From: JBHPCZ01 sp042573625
Lineage (GTDB): Bacteria; Desulfobacterota; Desulfobacteria; Desulfobacterales; UBA11574
DNA length: 33,880 nt
Reading direction: 5' to 3'
NCBI GenBank assembly: GCA_042573625.1
Contig: JBHPCZ010000030.1
Coordinates: 1-33,880 of the forward strand
Position 1 is the first letter of the stretch. Each line of letters begins with the position of its first letter. A program made the position numbers and the translations under genes. Shown piece by piece: positions 8,675 through 16,794 of the stretch. The notes under the pieces were generated by a model. That model did not search any database and was not told where the DNA came from. It was given only the letters and a program-made list of their open reading frames with translations.

Positions 8675-8959
8675 TTAATATTGAAAATGCCTTAATAGCT
8701 CGTCACATTCTGCGATATCCAAGTATAAAACAAAGTCTTCAACTGTTTGTATCCAAAGACTCTTATGTTGTTTATTACTACTCATTAGAAGTCCAATATA
8801 AGTTTCTTTTAAGCAGGATTTTCTATCTCTATTTTGAAAGCAAACCTTGTCTTTGAACCATATAGAGGCATATAGTTTTTTAACAATTTCCTCTTCATGC
8901 TTTTCAAGACCATCGGGCATATACGGGTTAATATTTTTCCATTCATCGAAATTAAACAT
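8675..8959 (-). CDS. Small hypothetical protein (94 residues)
   Basis: Begins MFNFDEWKNINPYMPDGLEKHEEEIVKKLYASIWFKDKVCF and ends LDIAECDELLRHFQY. It is soluble, mainly helical and acidic, with three cysteines and no known motif. It follows the metallophosphoesterase gene by 42 bp in the same direction and precedes the DUF3142 gene by 24 bp, so it sits between two operon-like groups. GGGC lies directly before the ATG and GGAG 12 bp further up. No function assigned. Confidence 0.55.
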   Translation of the reverse strand: MFNFDEWKNINPYMPDGLEKHEEEIVKKLYASIWFKDKVCFQNRDRKSCLKETYIGLLMSSNKQHKSLWIQTVEDFVLYLDIAECDELLRHFQY

Positions 8960-9001
8960 GCCCTAAAATACTCCAATTTGCAGAATTAAACGAAAAAGGC
9001 T

Positions 9002-10090
9002 TTATATATCGATTACCACAGGCTTTTTACCCTCATGATGATGAATATTAATGCAAGTTACACTACCGACCGAGTATTCACCTTCTGTGTTAATATAATG
9101 TCCATGTAAAGCATACCTGACTTTTTCATATTCTAAGAGCAGTTCACCAATCGCGGTTGAACCATTATAAACAGCCCGGAAACACATTCCTACATCATCC
9201 TCATTAATTATCACACCTTCTTTGAAGGGCAACATGTGGCTGGCGAAAATGATCAGGTCGCACTGTTTGTGCACAAGGTCTAAACTAGATCTTATTTTGT
9301 TTATTCTTGTCCTGAGAAAGTTTTCATCACTCATACCCAGGAAAACATTCGTTCGATCCGAGTATGTAAGCGGGGTATGCGTCACTAAAGAGCTAAAATA
9401 CTCTTTTCCAAAATCGCCAGAGGTTTCCAGAACTATATTGCGCAAATTTATATTGCCGATAAAATGCAAATTGTGTTTATCTGAAAAAAGTTTGATCTTC
9501 CTTTGTGCTATTTCCGTTTTAGATAAATTCACCTCTACCATAATAGCATATTTTTTATCCAATTGTGTTTTAGTGAATTCCTGCCATGAGAATCTTTTTT
9601 GTAAATCATTCTGTTTGAAAAATACGCCGTCTTTAATTGTTTCAGGTTTCATTGAGAAATCATACCAACCCATATTTCCGACAAAGCCGACGCCATTTAT
9701 AATTTTTGGACCGCTATCTAAGTAATGAAATCCACAGCTACGAACCAAATCACCAAGGTGCTTCTGATATTGCAGCAATGATGAATTGTTACTTCCTTCA
9801 AGGTTCAACAATCTTTCGATTAATATATCGCTGCCATCTCTATTGATGTTGTCTTTACCTGTATAGATATCATGGTTTCCACAGACAAAAAGTTTGTGCT
9901 TTGCTTTTATTTTATTTAAAACTTTCAAGCACTTTCTCATATCCATATTAGCCCTCTGGGCCAGGTCTCCGCCGTAGATGAAGACGTCAGGATTAATATC
10001 GTTAATTTGATAAATATCTGATAAAATAATATTTTCTCTTTTGTTGTTATAATGATAATCTGAAACTGCGCATATTTTCATTTTATTCAC
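9002..10090 (-). CDS. Calcineurin-like metallophosphoesterase
   Basis: The 362-residue protein has the full set of dinuclear-metal phosphoesterase motifs: D11-x-H13 (SDYHY), G41-D42 (YGGDLAQ), G71-N72-H73-D74 (CGNHD), H238 (THTP), H285 (FASHM) and H329-G330-H331 (LHGHY). Members hydrolyse phosphomonoesters or phosphodiesters, including cyclic nucleotides and RNA ends; the substrate here is unknown. No signal peptide, so cytoplasmic. The frame opens with GTG at 10090 (ATG at 10081 is possible). It overlaps the stop of the tiny ARH remnant, suggesting coupled translation. It lies in the operon that carries the 98- and 200-residue unknowns, so a joint role with ADP-ribose or nucleotide metabolites is possible but unproven. 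Confidence 0.9.
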   Translation of the reverse strand: MNKMKICAVSDYHYNNKRENIILSDIYQINDINPDVFIYGGDLAQRANMDMRKCLKVLNKIKAKHKLFVCGNHDIYTGKDNINRDGSDILIERLLNLEGSNNSSLLQYQKHLGDLVRSCGFHYLDSGPKIINGVGFVGNMGWYDFSMKPETIKDGVFFKQNDLQKRFSWQEFTKTQLDKKYAIMVEVNLSKTEIAQRKIKLFSDKHNLHFIGNINLRNIVLETSGDFGKEYFSSLVTHTPLTYSDRTNVFLGMSDENFLRTRINKIRSSLDLVHKQCDLIIFASHMLPFKEGVIINEDDVGMCFRAVYNGSTAIGELLLEYEKVRYALHGHYINTEGEYSVGSVTCINIHHHEGKKPVVIDI

Positions 10091-10200
10091 GATAATAATT
10101 TTGTTAAATCCATGAGTTTCCTATATTCAAGCGGTTTGTCTAAAGCATTCCCAACCATTACGCCTATCAAGCATCCCGAAATCTTGTCGCAACTACTCAT
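10087..10200 (-). pseudogene. N-terminal remnant of an ADP-ribosylglycohydrolase
   Basis: A 37-codon frame starts at the ATG overlapping the stop of the 200-residue gene (GATGAGTAG) and ends at TGA 10087-10089. Its sequence MSSCDKISGCLIGVMVGNALDKPLE is the first helix of ARH/DraG enzymes; the intact copy at 4149 has DKFKGALIGVGIGDAMGAPVE there. The metal-binding GDAMG aspartate is replaced (VGNAL) and everything after residue 37 is missing. The junction runs straight into the phosphoesterase gene, as if a deletion fused the two. It could still be translated and couple its neighbours. Confidence 0.7.
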
Positions 10201-10795
10201 CTTTTCTATATTTCGCTTTCATTTTCATAAAGAAGCTGTATTTTTCTTTAACCTCACTCCAATCAAGAAACACGCCCATTGATGCTATTGGATTTTTTTG
10301 TCGCGAACTGTAGCTGGAAGGCGTATAAAATGCCTCGATCGGAGAATCCTTCCAGGGCGTTTTTCTTTTGTTGATGAAACCCTCAGCCTCAGACCTTAAC
10401 AATTCATCAAATTCAACAAACTCATCTCTGCTGATAAATCCGTTTATATACTCAAAAACGATCTGAATCGTATTTCCCAGAATAGGGTACACATCCATAG
10501 AAATGTCTTCAGGATTGTCATGGGGTCTTGATTGCATGAGTTCGTCTGTACACTTATTGTGAAGTTGTAACGCATAATCCAAGGTGTGATAAACCAGCAA
10601 ATCTTTCAGCCTTTTCTTTGTTTCCGGATGAATTCTGATCTCAAGGGGCGTATCACGCTTGGCTGAAATATTGACCAGGCCAAGAACGATGGCTTCTAAC
10701 CTTTTCATCACAGCATCAAAAAGCTGATGATCTTCTGCCGTCATGGTGTTTTTCTTAACGGAAAAATGTAAAATATTCGGAACACTCGTTTTCAT
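10193..10795 (-). CDS. Hypothetical protein (200 residues)
   Basis: Begins MKTSVPNILHFSVKKNTMTAEDHQLFDAVMKRLEAIVLGLVN. It is a soluble, largely helical, charged protein with no signal peptide or recognised catalytic motif. A middle segment (KKRLKDLLVYHTLDYALQLHNK) and a C-terminal basic tail (YSFFMKMKAKYRKDE) stand out. It follows the 98-residue gene by 9 bp and its stop overlaps the start of the ARH remnant, so the three are one transcription unit. A short AGG stretch lies before the ATG. Function unknown. Confidence 0.65.
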   Translation of the reverse strand: MKTSVPNILHFSVKKNTMTAEDHQLFDAVMKRLEAIVLGLVNISAKRDTPLEIRIHPETKKRLKDLLVYHTLDYALQLHNKCTDELMQSRPHDNPEDISMDVYPILGNTIQIVFEYINGFISRDEFVEFDELLRSEAEGFINKRKTPWKDSPIEAFYTPSSYSSRQKNPIASMGVFLDWSEVKEKYSFFMKMKAKYRKDE

Positions 10796-10804
10796 TTTAA
10801 AGGC

Positions 10805-11101
10805 CTATCGAGATTTTATTTCACCGTCAGGAGCGATTGTAAAAGAGGTAAACACAGCACCATAATGAATTGCACATTCAAAGAAAACCCAGTATTCATC
10901 CTTTGTCATCGCCTCTAACTTTTTGATAAAACTTTCCAGTACTTTCCGTTTTGCTTTCCCCTGAAGAAATTTGCTCTTATAGAACGCCCATTCATCTTTT
11001 ATGTCATAAAGGGCATGACCCCATTTTATTTCCTTTTTTTGGATGAGGAGATCTCCCTGCTTTGTGATCAGGTCTATAGTTTTATTTTTGCCTCTATCCA
11101 T
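10805..11101 (-). CDS. Small conserved-in-window protein (98 residues), intact paralogue of the 3866-4171 pseudogene
   Basis: Begins MDRGKNKTIDLITKQGDLLI and continues through KKEIKWGHALYDIKDEWAFY. It is basic and helical, with no cysteine motif or membrane segment. The pseudogene beside the ARH gene encodes the same protein, so the family occurs twice within 7 kb. In both places it lies within about 600 bp of an ARH sequence, one intact and one stub. That repeated neighbourhood suggests a functional link with ADP-ribose removal, for example as a partner or regulator (inference). It is 27 bp downstream of the stop the TPR gene would have without the IS4 insertion, so it was probably part of the long 15.7-kb operon. 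Confidence 0.7.
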   Translation of the reverse strand: MDRGKNKTIDLITKQGDLLIQKKEIKWGHALYDIKDEWAFYKSKFLQGKAKRKVLESFIKKLEAMTKDEYWVFFECAIHYGAVFTSFTIAPDGEIKSR

Positions 11102-11164
11102 TTCTCAACCATGAGCATTTTTCACGCTTTACATCTTATTTTGTAACTGGGGTTTTTTAATAAC

Positions 11165-11179
11165 TCAAGTTTCGCACCC
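11165..11179. repeat. Left terminal inverted repeat of the IS4-family element
   Basis: TCAAGTTTCGCACCC; its complement occurs at 12733-12747. The outermost base differs (C at 11164 against A at 12748). The transposase stop codon lies within it. Confidence 0.8.
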
Positions 11180-12608
11180 CAAAGCGGGCATAAAGTCAAC
11201 GACAGCCTGCTCTAGGGCATAAAAATAGGGCTGAAATTCTTCTTCTATTTCAAACAACTCAAAGATCTTTGAAAAACTATTAGCAAACAAGGAGCGAAAA
11301 AACTGCCATAGTCTTTGAACGTAAGTTATCTGGGCAGCTTCGTCTGCCAGATGCTCGAACAATATGCCTTTCGAGCCCGTGTTTTCCACCTCGTTCAGAT
11401 AACTTAATACCGCATAACGCAAAAAACTGATCGTTGCGGCAAACACTTGAGCATCGAAGTTCTGGCTATGATCTTTGCCAAGGCCCATTAGCTGTTTGCA
11501 CTCTTTAAAGCAAACTTCAGTGGACCAACGTTTGGTGTAATGCTTGATAATTGTGGCCGCTTGCAGTCGGCCATCAGTCGATAAAAAGGCCACCCATTTC
11601 GGTTGTGATTTTTGCTTTTTGCCTTTGATTGATTCCGTTTCCGGCTCACTGTAGCCTTTGGCAAATATAATAACCACAGGTTTATCATCGTTTGGCATTT
11701 TGACCGTCACACGCTTGATCAAAAGCCCGATGCATTTGCTTTTGCGAAGCTGGCCTTTGACTTTTTGGTACAATGCTGACAGTCGATATTTTTTGTCTTG
11801 GTATACAAATTGCGTCTTGCTATCTTTTAAACGGCATATGACATGCGGCCCTTTTTTGATATCGCGAATGGCGCTGATCAGAGAGGGCCAAGCATACCAA
11901 CTGTCGAACAACACATAATCGGCGTTAAAACCGTATGCAATGGCTCGTTTAAGCATTTGCAGAGCCAGTTCCAGCTTGGTTGAGTTTGCAGCCTCAAAGC
12001 TGCGTTGACCACTGATACTGCGGGGATCACCGACCACAGTCGCCGGGCTCTTTGCATGCCGTGTGGAACTAAACCAGAAACTGAAATCCAGCGGATAGTA
12101 ACCATTTTGCGAAAGCAATCCCAGCTTGACCAGACAGTAGCCCAAAACCGATCGGCCGAGGCAATGATCGTAAACAAAACTGACGTTTTCAATATGTTTG
12201 CCGCGCTTGGGCAAAACCGTATCATCGATAACAAAGAACTTTGGGCCTTTTACAGCGTTATGCTTTTTAAACAGTTTGGACCAAAAATTTATAAACGAAA
12301 CTGCGCCACCGAAAGGCGCTTTGCTTGAACCGGTAAAAGGCATCTTTGCCGCTGTGTGACCATTGCTGCCAGCCCTTACGGCAAAAGCAGTTGATATTGT
12401 TAAGCTTAAGCAGCGGAAGCATGAACAAGATGAACAACAAATGAGATGCCGGATATCCATCTTTTTTAATAATATTGGTTCGACACAGCCAAGTTTTGAC
12501 CTTTAATGATAAAAACAATCGGTCAATCTTACATTCAAATTGATTTTGGCTGTTTCGCAGGTAATTTTCAATTTCTCCTTTGAACTTTTTGCACTTTGTG
12601 CTAAACAT
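11165..12608 (-). pseudogene. IS4-family transposase, frameshifted
   Basis: The coding sequence is split between two frames. The N-terminal part starts at ATG 12608 (MFSTKCKKFKGEIENYL) and runs to FRWRSFVYKF. The rest, from WSKLFKKHNAVKGPKFFVIDDT, is one frame away and ends at 11165. The DDE-type signals are present: FVIDDTVLPKRGK (first Asp), DYVLFDSWYAWP (second Asp) and YTKRWSTEVCFKECKQLMGLGK, which matches the IS4 Y-R-E-K signature carrying the Glu. The break is in a run of five T (AAATTTTTGG on the coding strand, near 12284-12290); four T would give the continuous sequence YKFWSK. It is either an inactivating insertion or a sequencing error. A longer frame starting at 12460 exists, but its first 55 or so residues are out-of-frame sequence. 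Confidence 0.82.
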
Positions 12609-12728
12609 GTAATTGGGCTCCTTTTGTGTTTTTTGTTAATTATACCAATTACATATATATCACAAAAGTGAGCCCTTTTCTATTAAAAAGTAGTAATAAA
12701 AGAAGTATTTTAACGCTTTAAGTGCCCG

Positions 12729-13895
12729 TTATGGGTGCGAAACTTGAATAATAAGATATTTGAGCGTTAATTGCGCTCTTTTGTGGCTTGGATCAATATT
12801 GAGAACCTTTTTCAGATCATCGATGGCTGATTCATAATTTTTCAGCCCCTTGTATGCGAGAGCCCGGTTGTAAAATTGATCCGGGTGGGACGGAGAGATA
12901 AGGATGGCTTTGTTAAAATCCGCCACTGCCTCTCTGTAGTTTCGCATCATAAGGTGAGTTAGGCCACGGTTATTCCAAAAAGTCCCGTTGTCCGGTGAGA
13001 GCACCACCGCTTTGTCATAATATTCCAGCGCTCTTTCTCTCATGCCGTTTATGGCAAAAATCCGCCCCCTCAATTCATATGCGTCTGCAAATCCGGGTGA
13101 CTTTTCAATCGCTTTTTCTGTGTCGGAGAGAGCCGTATTGTCCGCTCTCAGTTTAAACCAGGCCTGCGCACGGCTGAAATGAATAATGCTCGCCTGCGGA
13201 TGATCAGGGGAGATGAGCAGCTCTACGGTGAAGACATCAATAGCATCCAACGGTCTTTTTTCTTTAAACAATAAGCGGTTGGCCTTCTTGTGAAGTTCCG
13301 GAACATTGGTTTTTGTTGTCAATGACTGAACCAGATTGATCGCCTCCGGGCCGCGGGCCGGTTTTTCCTTGGTTAGAAAATCAATATAGTTCTGTGTGGC
13401 TTCTTTGTTCGAGTTCCCCAACAAGGTCATTGATTTCAAGTAGCAGATATGTGCTTTCTGAATGTGACCGGAAAGATAATTGGCCAAGCCCAGGGTGTCC
13501 CAGCAGGCGCCGCATCCGAGCCCGCCTCCTGTAACCGCTTTTTCCGCATGTTTGAGCGCTTTTTCCAGATTTCTGTATTTATGATCTTCACAGGTCAGTA
13601 AAATCCACGCCAGTCCATTGTTGGCACAAGCGTAATCCGGGCTTAAATGCAAACACTTTTCAAAGTGTTCTATGGCTTGTTCATATTCTTTTTTTTTGTA
13701 AAAGCCTTGCGCAAGATCAAACAGTCTGCTGGTTTCTCGTGCCCTGTTTTTATCAAAATAATATTGCTCTATCGGCGACAACGAAAGGGCCGGACCGGGA
13801 CGACAAACAGCCATTGCTTCACCAAAAAATAACAGCAGACTGCATACCAGGGCCAGCGTGCTAGAGATTAATTTTATTTTGCCTTTTGTTTCCAC
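12729..13895 (-). CDS. Secreted TPR protein with C-terminus replaced by an IS end
   Basis: A 388-residue protein with a signal peptide (ISSTLALVCSLLLFFGEAMA, likely cleaved before VC), then several clear tetratricopeptide repeats. Examples are LFDLAQGFYKKKEYEQAIEHFEKCL, ADAYELRGRIFAINGMRERALEYYDKA, FWNNRGLTHLMMRNYREAVADFNKA and QFYNRALAYKGLKNYESAIDDLKKV. It is probably a periplasmic or outer-membrane scaffold. The start is GTG at 13895, with GGAGGG 7 nt upstream. The last native codons are LKYLI; the following QVSHP and stop come from the IS4 terminal repeat. Excision in silico would give nine further residues (KKPQLQNKM) and a stop at 11129-11131. It lies 40 bp after the GAF-MshEN gene, so the two are likely one operon. 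Confidence 0.88.
   Translation of the reverse strand: METKGKIKLISSTLALVCSLLLFFGEAMAVCRPGPALSLSPIEQYYFDKNRARETSRLFDLAQGFYKKKEYEQAIEHFEKCLHLSPDYACANNGLAWILLTCEDHKYRNLEKALKHAEKAVTGGGLGCGACWDTLGLANYLSGHIQKAHICYLKSMTLLGNSNKEATQNYIDFLTKEKPARGPEAINLVQSLTTKTNVPELHKKANRLLFKEKRPLDAIDVFTVELLISPDHPQASIIHFSRAQAWFKLRADNTALSDTEKAIEKSPGFADAYELRGRIFAINGMRERALEYYDKAVVLSPDNGTFWNNRGLTHLMMRNYREAVADFNKAILISPSHPDQFYNRALAYKGLKNYESAIDDLKKVLNIDPSHKRAQLTLKYLIIQVSHP
12733..12747. repeat. Right terminal inverted repeat of the IS4-family element
   Basis: GGGTGCGAAACTTGA, the exact complement of 11165-11179. It supplies the last codons (QVSHP) of the truncated TPR gene. Confidence 0.8.
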
Positions 13896-13935
13896 TCACC
13901 CTCCTTTTATTGTCATTCCCCTCGCAACTGAGATG

Positions 13936-14976
13936 CTATTCTTCTTCAATCTCCTCTTCCAATAATTTGAGAATGTCATCCATGTTAATCAAATCATCAG
14001 TATTTTTGTCTTCGTTGAATTTATCCCTCTGGTCGAAATGGCCTAAATAGCTTAATATGTCCTGCTGCAAAGCCACAACGAACTTCAAGCGGTATCCTTT
14101 AAAAAGGGACCGGATGAGTTGAATCTTCTGAAGATCAAAAGGGTTGTCGACGGCCAGCAGGATTTCATTTTTAACAAATCGAATCGGCATAAAGACATTT
14201 TCTCGCATGACTGAAGGCTTCAGTCCCATAAAGAGTTTGCCTGATACCAGTGTGTGCTGATTGATCTCTGCATAGGGAAAACCGTAAAAACGGCTCAAAG
14301 ATTCACCCACGTCTTTTTTCTCAATTTTAAACTCATTCATTAAGATCGTTTCGATGGGTTTTTTCAGCTTGAGCGCCAGTTTAACCGCCAATGTTTGTTG
14401 TTTTGGGGTCAGCAGCATATTGACAGCGATATTTTTCGTTTTGTTGTAAGCAAAAAAGATGTTGTCTTGATGAATTAAATAAGATCGAAGCATCTTGGCC
14501 AGCCCTTTCATTATCTGCTCATTTTCCCAGGAGAAGGCGCTGTCTTCAGGGAAGATTGCCTCGACCACGCCCAGTACCTGGTTTTTCGAAAAGATCGGAC
14601 TGGTAAGGGCGGTTTTTCCCCGGGGCTTGTATAATTTCAACTCGGGAACAATCGAACTAAGCTCCTCTTCATCATAGGCGTTTTTACCCCTCATGGTTTT
14701 TTTGTTGAGAAATGCGTAACAACACAGCCTTTTGAAACTCAAGGATATACGGCGTTCCACGTTATAAGTGTTGAATATGGAAACAAGGTCATTGTTGATG
14801 CTGTCGAAAACATAAATAGATAACCATTGGGATCTTGAAGACGAGGTAAAATTTCGAACAAGGCTTAAAAGTAGATCATTTCGGTTGTTGGACCACCGTA
14901 TTCGTCTCTCCACAACTCTCAATTTTTTAAATGCTGCCATTGAAATTATCTCAACCATGTTTTTTGCTCCGTTCAT
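13936..14976 (-). CDS. GAF domain plus MshEN/GspE N-terminal domain protein without ATPase
   Basis: A 346-residue cytoplasmic protein. Residues about 25-175 look like a GAF sensor domain (LSIYVFDSINNDLVSIFN, then GKTALTSPIFSKNQVLGVVEAIF). Residues about 190-320 match the GspE/PilB N-terminal (MshEN-type) domain: KPIETILMNEFKIEKKDVGESLSRFYGFPYAEI and NEILLAVDNPFDLQKI. Some MshEN domains bind c-di-GMP; binding here is untested. An acidic tail (MDDILKLLEEEIEEE) ends the protein just where the homologous protein at 26981-29299 continues into an ATPase fold, so this is the regulatory half alone. Its start overlaps the upstream gene's stop (TAATG). Confidence 0.8.
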   Translation of the reverse strand: MNGAKNMVEIISMAAFKKLRVVERRIRWSNNRNDLLLSLVRNFTSSSRSQWLSIYVFDSINNDLVSIFNTYNVERRISLSFKRLCCYAFLNKKTMRGKNAYDEEELSSIVPELKLYKPRGKTALTSPIFSKNQVLGVVEAIFPEDSAFSWENEQIMKGLAKMLRSYLIHQDNIFFAYNKTKNIAVNMLLTPKQQTLAVKLALKLKKPIETILMNEFKIEKKDVGESLSRFYGFPYAEINQHTLVSGKLFMGLKPSVMRENVFMPIRFVKNEILLAVDNPFDLQKIQLIRSLFKGYRLKFVVALQQDILSYLGHFDQRDKFNEDKNTDDLINMDDILKLLEEEIEEE

Positions 14977-15713
14977 TAATGAAATGTAGCTCCACCTCTA
15001 AGCAATGCAGCATCGCCCAGTTGCATGTGCCGGTGTGCTTGCTGCAAATGATAAACAACATCACCGGTCGCCTTCTTGTCCATAAAATGATGAACTTCGG
15101 GATCGATCTCATCCAAATTCATAGAAGATAAGTTGTTTGATTCTAATGGATTAAAAGTCAATTCTCCTCTGATTAATTTTTCATAAACACAGCAGGCAGC
15201 GAAAAGAGATTTGAAACACATTTTAACCTCGTCCATTATCAAAGCATTTGCTTTTTGCCTATTCCCCTCGCCTGGGTCATTGTCGAAATCAAAAAGATAT
15301 TCATTGGTGTGATACATCGCCAGGCCGGCTCCGGCATGAAGCCACCTGCCGTTTCCTAAATTCAGGAAGCCGTCTTCGTGAAACGATGAAACTACATTTT
15401 GACGATAAAGAATTTCCTGTATCCCTCTATAAAACTGGATCAGGTGTTTTGATAAAAAAATAATGATTGGAATCATATGTTCTTTATTTTTTACATCGTT
15501 GAAATCTAAAGAACCACAAATAGTGATCGTTTCCCAATTTGAATGTCGTCTTGAACAAACTTCAAAAAGCAAAGCTCGATCTATGCACTTTTTTACGCCC
15601 TTCATCAATACCTGCTGGCTGTCATGTTTTGTGGAAAAAACCTTTTTGATGAGTACTTTCTGGAAATTTAATTCATTGAATTCTTCCTCAATACTGTCAG
15701 ATTTGGATTCCAT
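14976..15713 (-). CDS. Hypothetical protein (245 residues), first gene of the GAF-MshEN/TPR operon
   Basis: Begins MESKSDSIEEEFNELNFQKVLIKKVF and ends LQQAHRHMQLGDAALLRGGATFH. It is soluble and mostly helical, with no signal peptide or known fold. A central segment (NLGNGRWLHAGAGLAMYHTNEYLFDFDNDPGEG) is rich in glycine and aromatic residues and could hold a functional site. AAGGAAA lies 5 nt before the ATG. The stop overlaps the start of the GAF-MshEN gene, so the two are translationally coupled and probably act together. Upstream are two pairs of short direct repeats. Confidence 0.7.
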   Translation of the reverse strand: MESKSDSIEEEFNELNFQKVLIKKVFSTKHDSQQVLMKGVKKCIDRALLFEVCSRRHSNWETITICGSLDFNDVKNKEHMIPIIIFLSKHLIQFYRGIQEILYRQNVVSSFHEDGFLNLGNGRWLHAGAGLAMYHTNEYLFDFDNDPGEGNRQKANALIMDEVKMCFKSLFAACCVYEKLIRGELTFNPLESNNLSSMNLDEIDPEVHHFMDKKATGDVVYHLQQAHRHMQLGDAALLRGGATFH

Positions 15714-16100
15714 GTCGGTTTCCTTTTAGTTTGAAACAGCTTTTAATTTTCGTGAACTGCTAAACGATTTAATCTCAGCTATGATATAACCTCATCTCAG
15801 CTTCAAAATGTTTTTCACAAAATGTTTGCTGCTGCCGGGTTTTAAAAAAGATGATTCTATCCGCCGTTAATTATATGTGACGGGCAATAATTAATTTTGT
15901 TGCACTTTATTTTGCTCGGGGAATTGATAGTTTATGAGGATGAGGGAAATTTAGAGTGTGAGCATGGTTAAGATTTTTTTTAAAAGGAATGAAATAGATT
16001 CGATCTTGTAACGTCATTATATGATTATAGAACTGACAAATCATTTGCGGTAGATTAAATCAGGGGGAAAAGTGAACAAAAGAAAGTTAGGGTAAACACA
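15714..16100. other. Intergenic region between divergent operons
   Basis: This 387-bp region must carry promoters for the minus-strand operon starting at 15713 and the plus-strand small genes from 16101. It is AT-rich and holds no credible coding frame. The only structured signal I see is the pair of direct-repeat sets at 15772-15827. No confident -10/-35 pair could be assigned. Confidence 0.5.
15772..15827. promoter_or_regulatory. Two pairs of direct repeats upstream of the GAF-MshEN operon
   Basis: ATCTCAGCT occurs at 15772-15780 and 15794-15802, 22 bp apart, about two helical turns. CAAAATGTTT occurs at 15804-15813 and 15818-15827, 14 bp apart. They lie 59-114 bp upstream of the start at 15713, the usual zone for activator or repressor sites. 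No regulator can be named. Confidence 0.35.
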
Positions 16101-16409
16101 ATGCCAGTTAAATGCGCTAAACACGGTTATCAGAAAAGCAGATTAGTATGCCGTCATATTGCCAGGGCGGTTGAATCAGGAAAGCCTGGGCCGGAAAATC
16201 GAATAGTATATTTCGACACCGAAAACATGGGAAAATTCTACACAGAGGCGCTCGTCTGCAGAAAATGCCGGGCAAGGCTGAGAACAAGGAGGGGAAACGT
16301 GGTCCCGTTCGTTGATTTGATTGGCGAAGGGCATCAGATTTCTGTAGAATTCAATGATGTATGTGTAAAGTGTTTTGAGGAATCATGTTTGAATGGAATT
16401 TCGCCCTAA
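16101..16409 (+). CDS. Small cysteine-rich, probably zinc-binding protein
   Basis: A 102-residue basic protein beginning MPVKCAKHGYQKSRLVCRHIARA. Cys/His pairs are spaced like zinc ligands: CAKH and CRH near the N-terminus, CRKC in the middle and CVKC near the C-terminus. No further domain is recognised; a treble-clef or ribbon fold is a guess. A GGG lies 8-10 nt before the ATG. It is followed 58 bp later by another small unknown on the same strand. Function unknown. Confidence 0.6.
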   Translation: MPVKCAKHGYQKSRLVCRHIARAVESGKPGPENRIVYFDTENMGKFYTEALVCRKCRARLRTRRGNVVPFVDLIGEGHQISVEFNDVCVKCFEESCLNGISP

Positions 16410-16467
16410 AAACGAGATTGTGTAAACGGTTACCGCTGTTAAGTTTGATTGGCCGGATGAGAAATAA

Positions 16468-16794
16468 ATGACGCTTGAAGACGCATGTGATATCTACAAC
16501 CAGATGAAATCCACAAAGCATGATTCTTTGTTTGACGAACTTGCCAGATCGGCCATACGATATTCTCGAATTCGTGTAGATTATATGATGGTGAGTTCGC
16601 TGGAACGCCGGGAAATGGATGAAGCGCGAACAAGAGCGCACACGGTATTCATCGAAGCATGCAACATCCTGAGCCGCAATATGTACAAGGTTGGAGAAGA
16701 CAACAGCTGGCGAAGCAGGCTTGGTGATGACAGGAAGACGATCGGCGACTTTGCATGTTATATTCATTGCCTGCTTGGAATCTTGGCGAGGTAG
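16468..16794 (+). CDS. Small hypothetical protein (108 residues)
   Basis: Begins MTLEDACDIYNQMKSTKHDSLFDELARSAIRYSRIRVDYMM and ends FACYIHCLLGILAR. It is helical, charged and soluble, with good codon quality relative to its shadows. Its middle (LERREMDEARTRAHTVFIEACNILSRNM) looks like a helical hairpin. No family recognised. It follows the cysteine-rich gene in the same direction and ends 117 bp before the IS3 element. Confidence 0.6.
   Translation: MTLEDACDIYNQMKSTKHDSLFDELARSAIRYSRIRVDYMMVSSLERREMDEARTRAHTVFIEACNILSRNMYKVGEDNSWRSRLGDDRKTIGDFACYIHCLLGILAR

Larger units (their letters stand above)
11164..12748 (-). mobile_element. IS4-family insertion sequence, about 1.58 kb
   Basis: Bounded by the inverted repeat TCAAGTTTCGCACCC (11165-11179 and its complement at 12733-12747), with one frameshifted transposase between. 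TAATAA immediately outside each end (11158-11163 and 12749-12754) is a plausible 6-bp target duplication. Removing the element and one copy restores an open frame in the interrupted TPR gene, which supports these borders. The stop codon of the transposase lies inside the left repeat. Confidence 0.85.

Noticed and set aside
12284..12290. Programmed frameshift in the IS4 transposase
   Set aside because: Joining the halves needs a +1 shift at a T run. No known heptamer fits, so a mutation or read error is the simpler explanation.
12005..12328. 107-codon plus-strand frame inside the IS4 element
   Set aside because: Antisense to a clear transposase sequence with DDE and YREK motifs.
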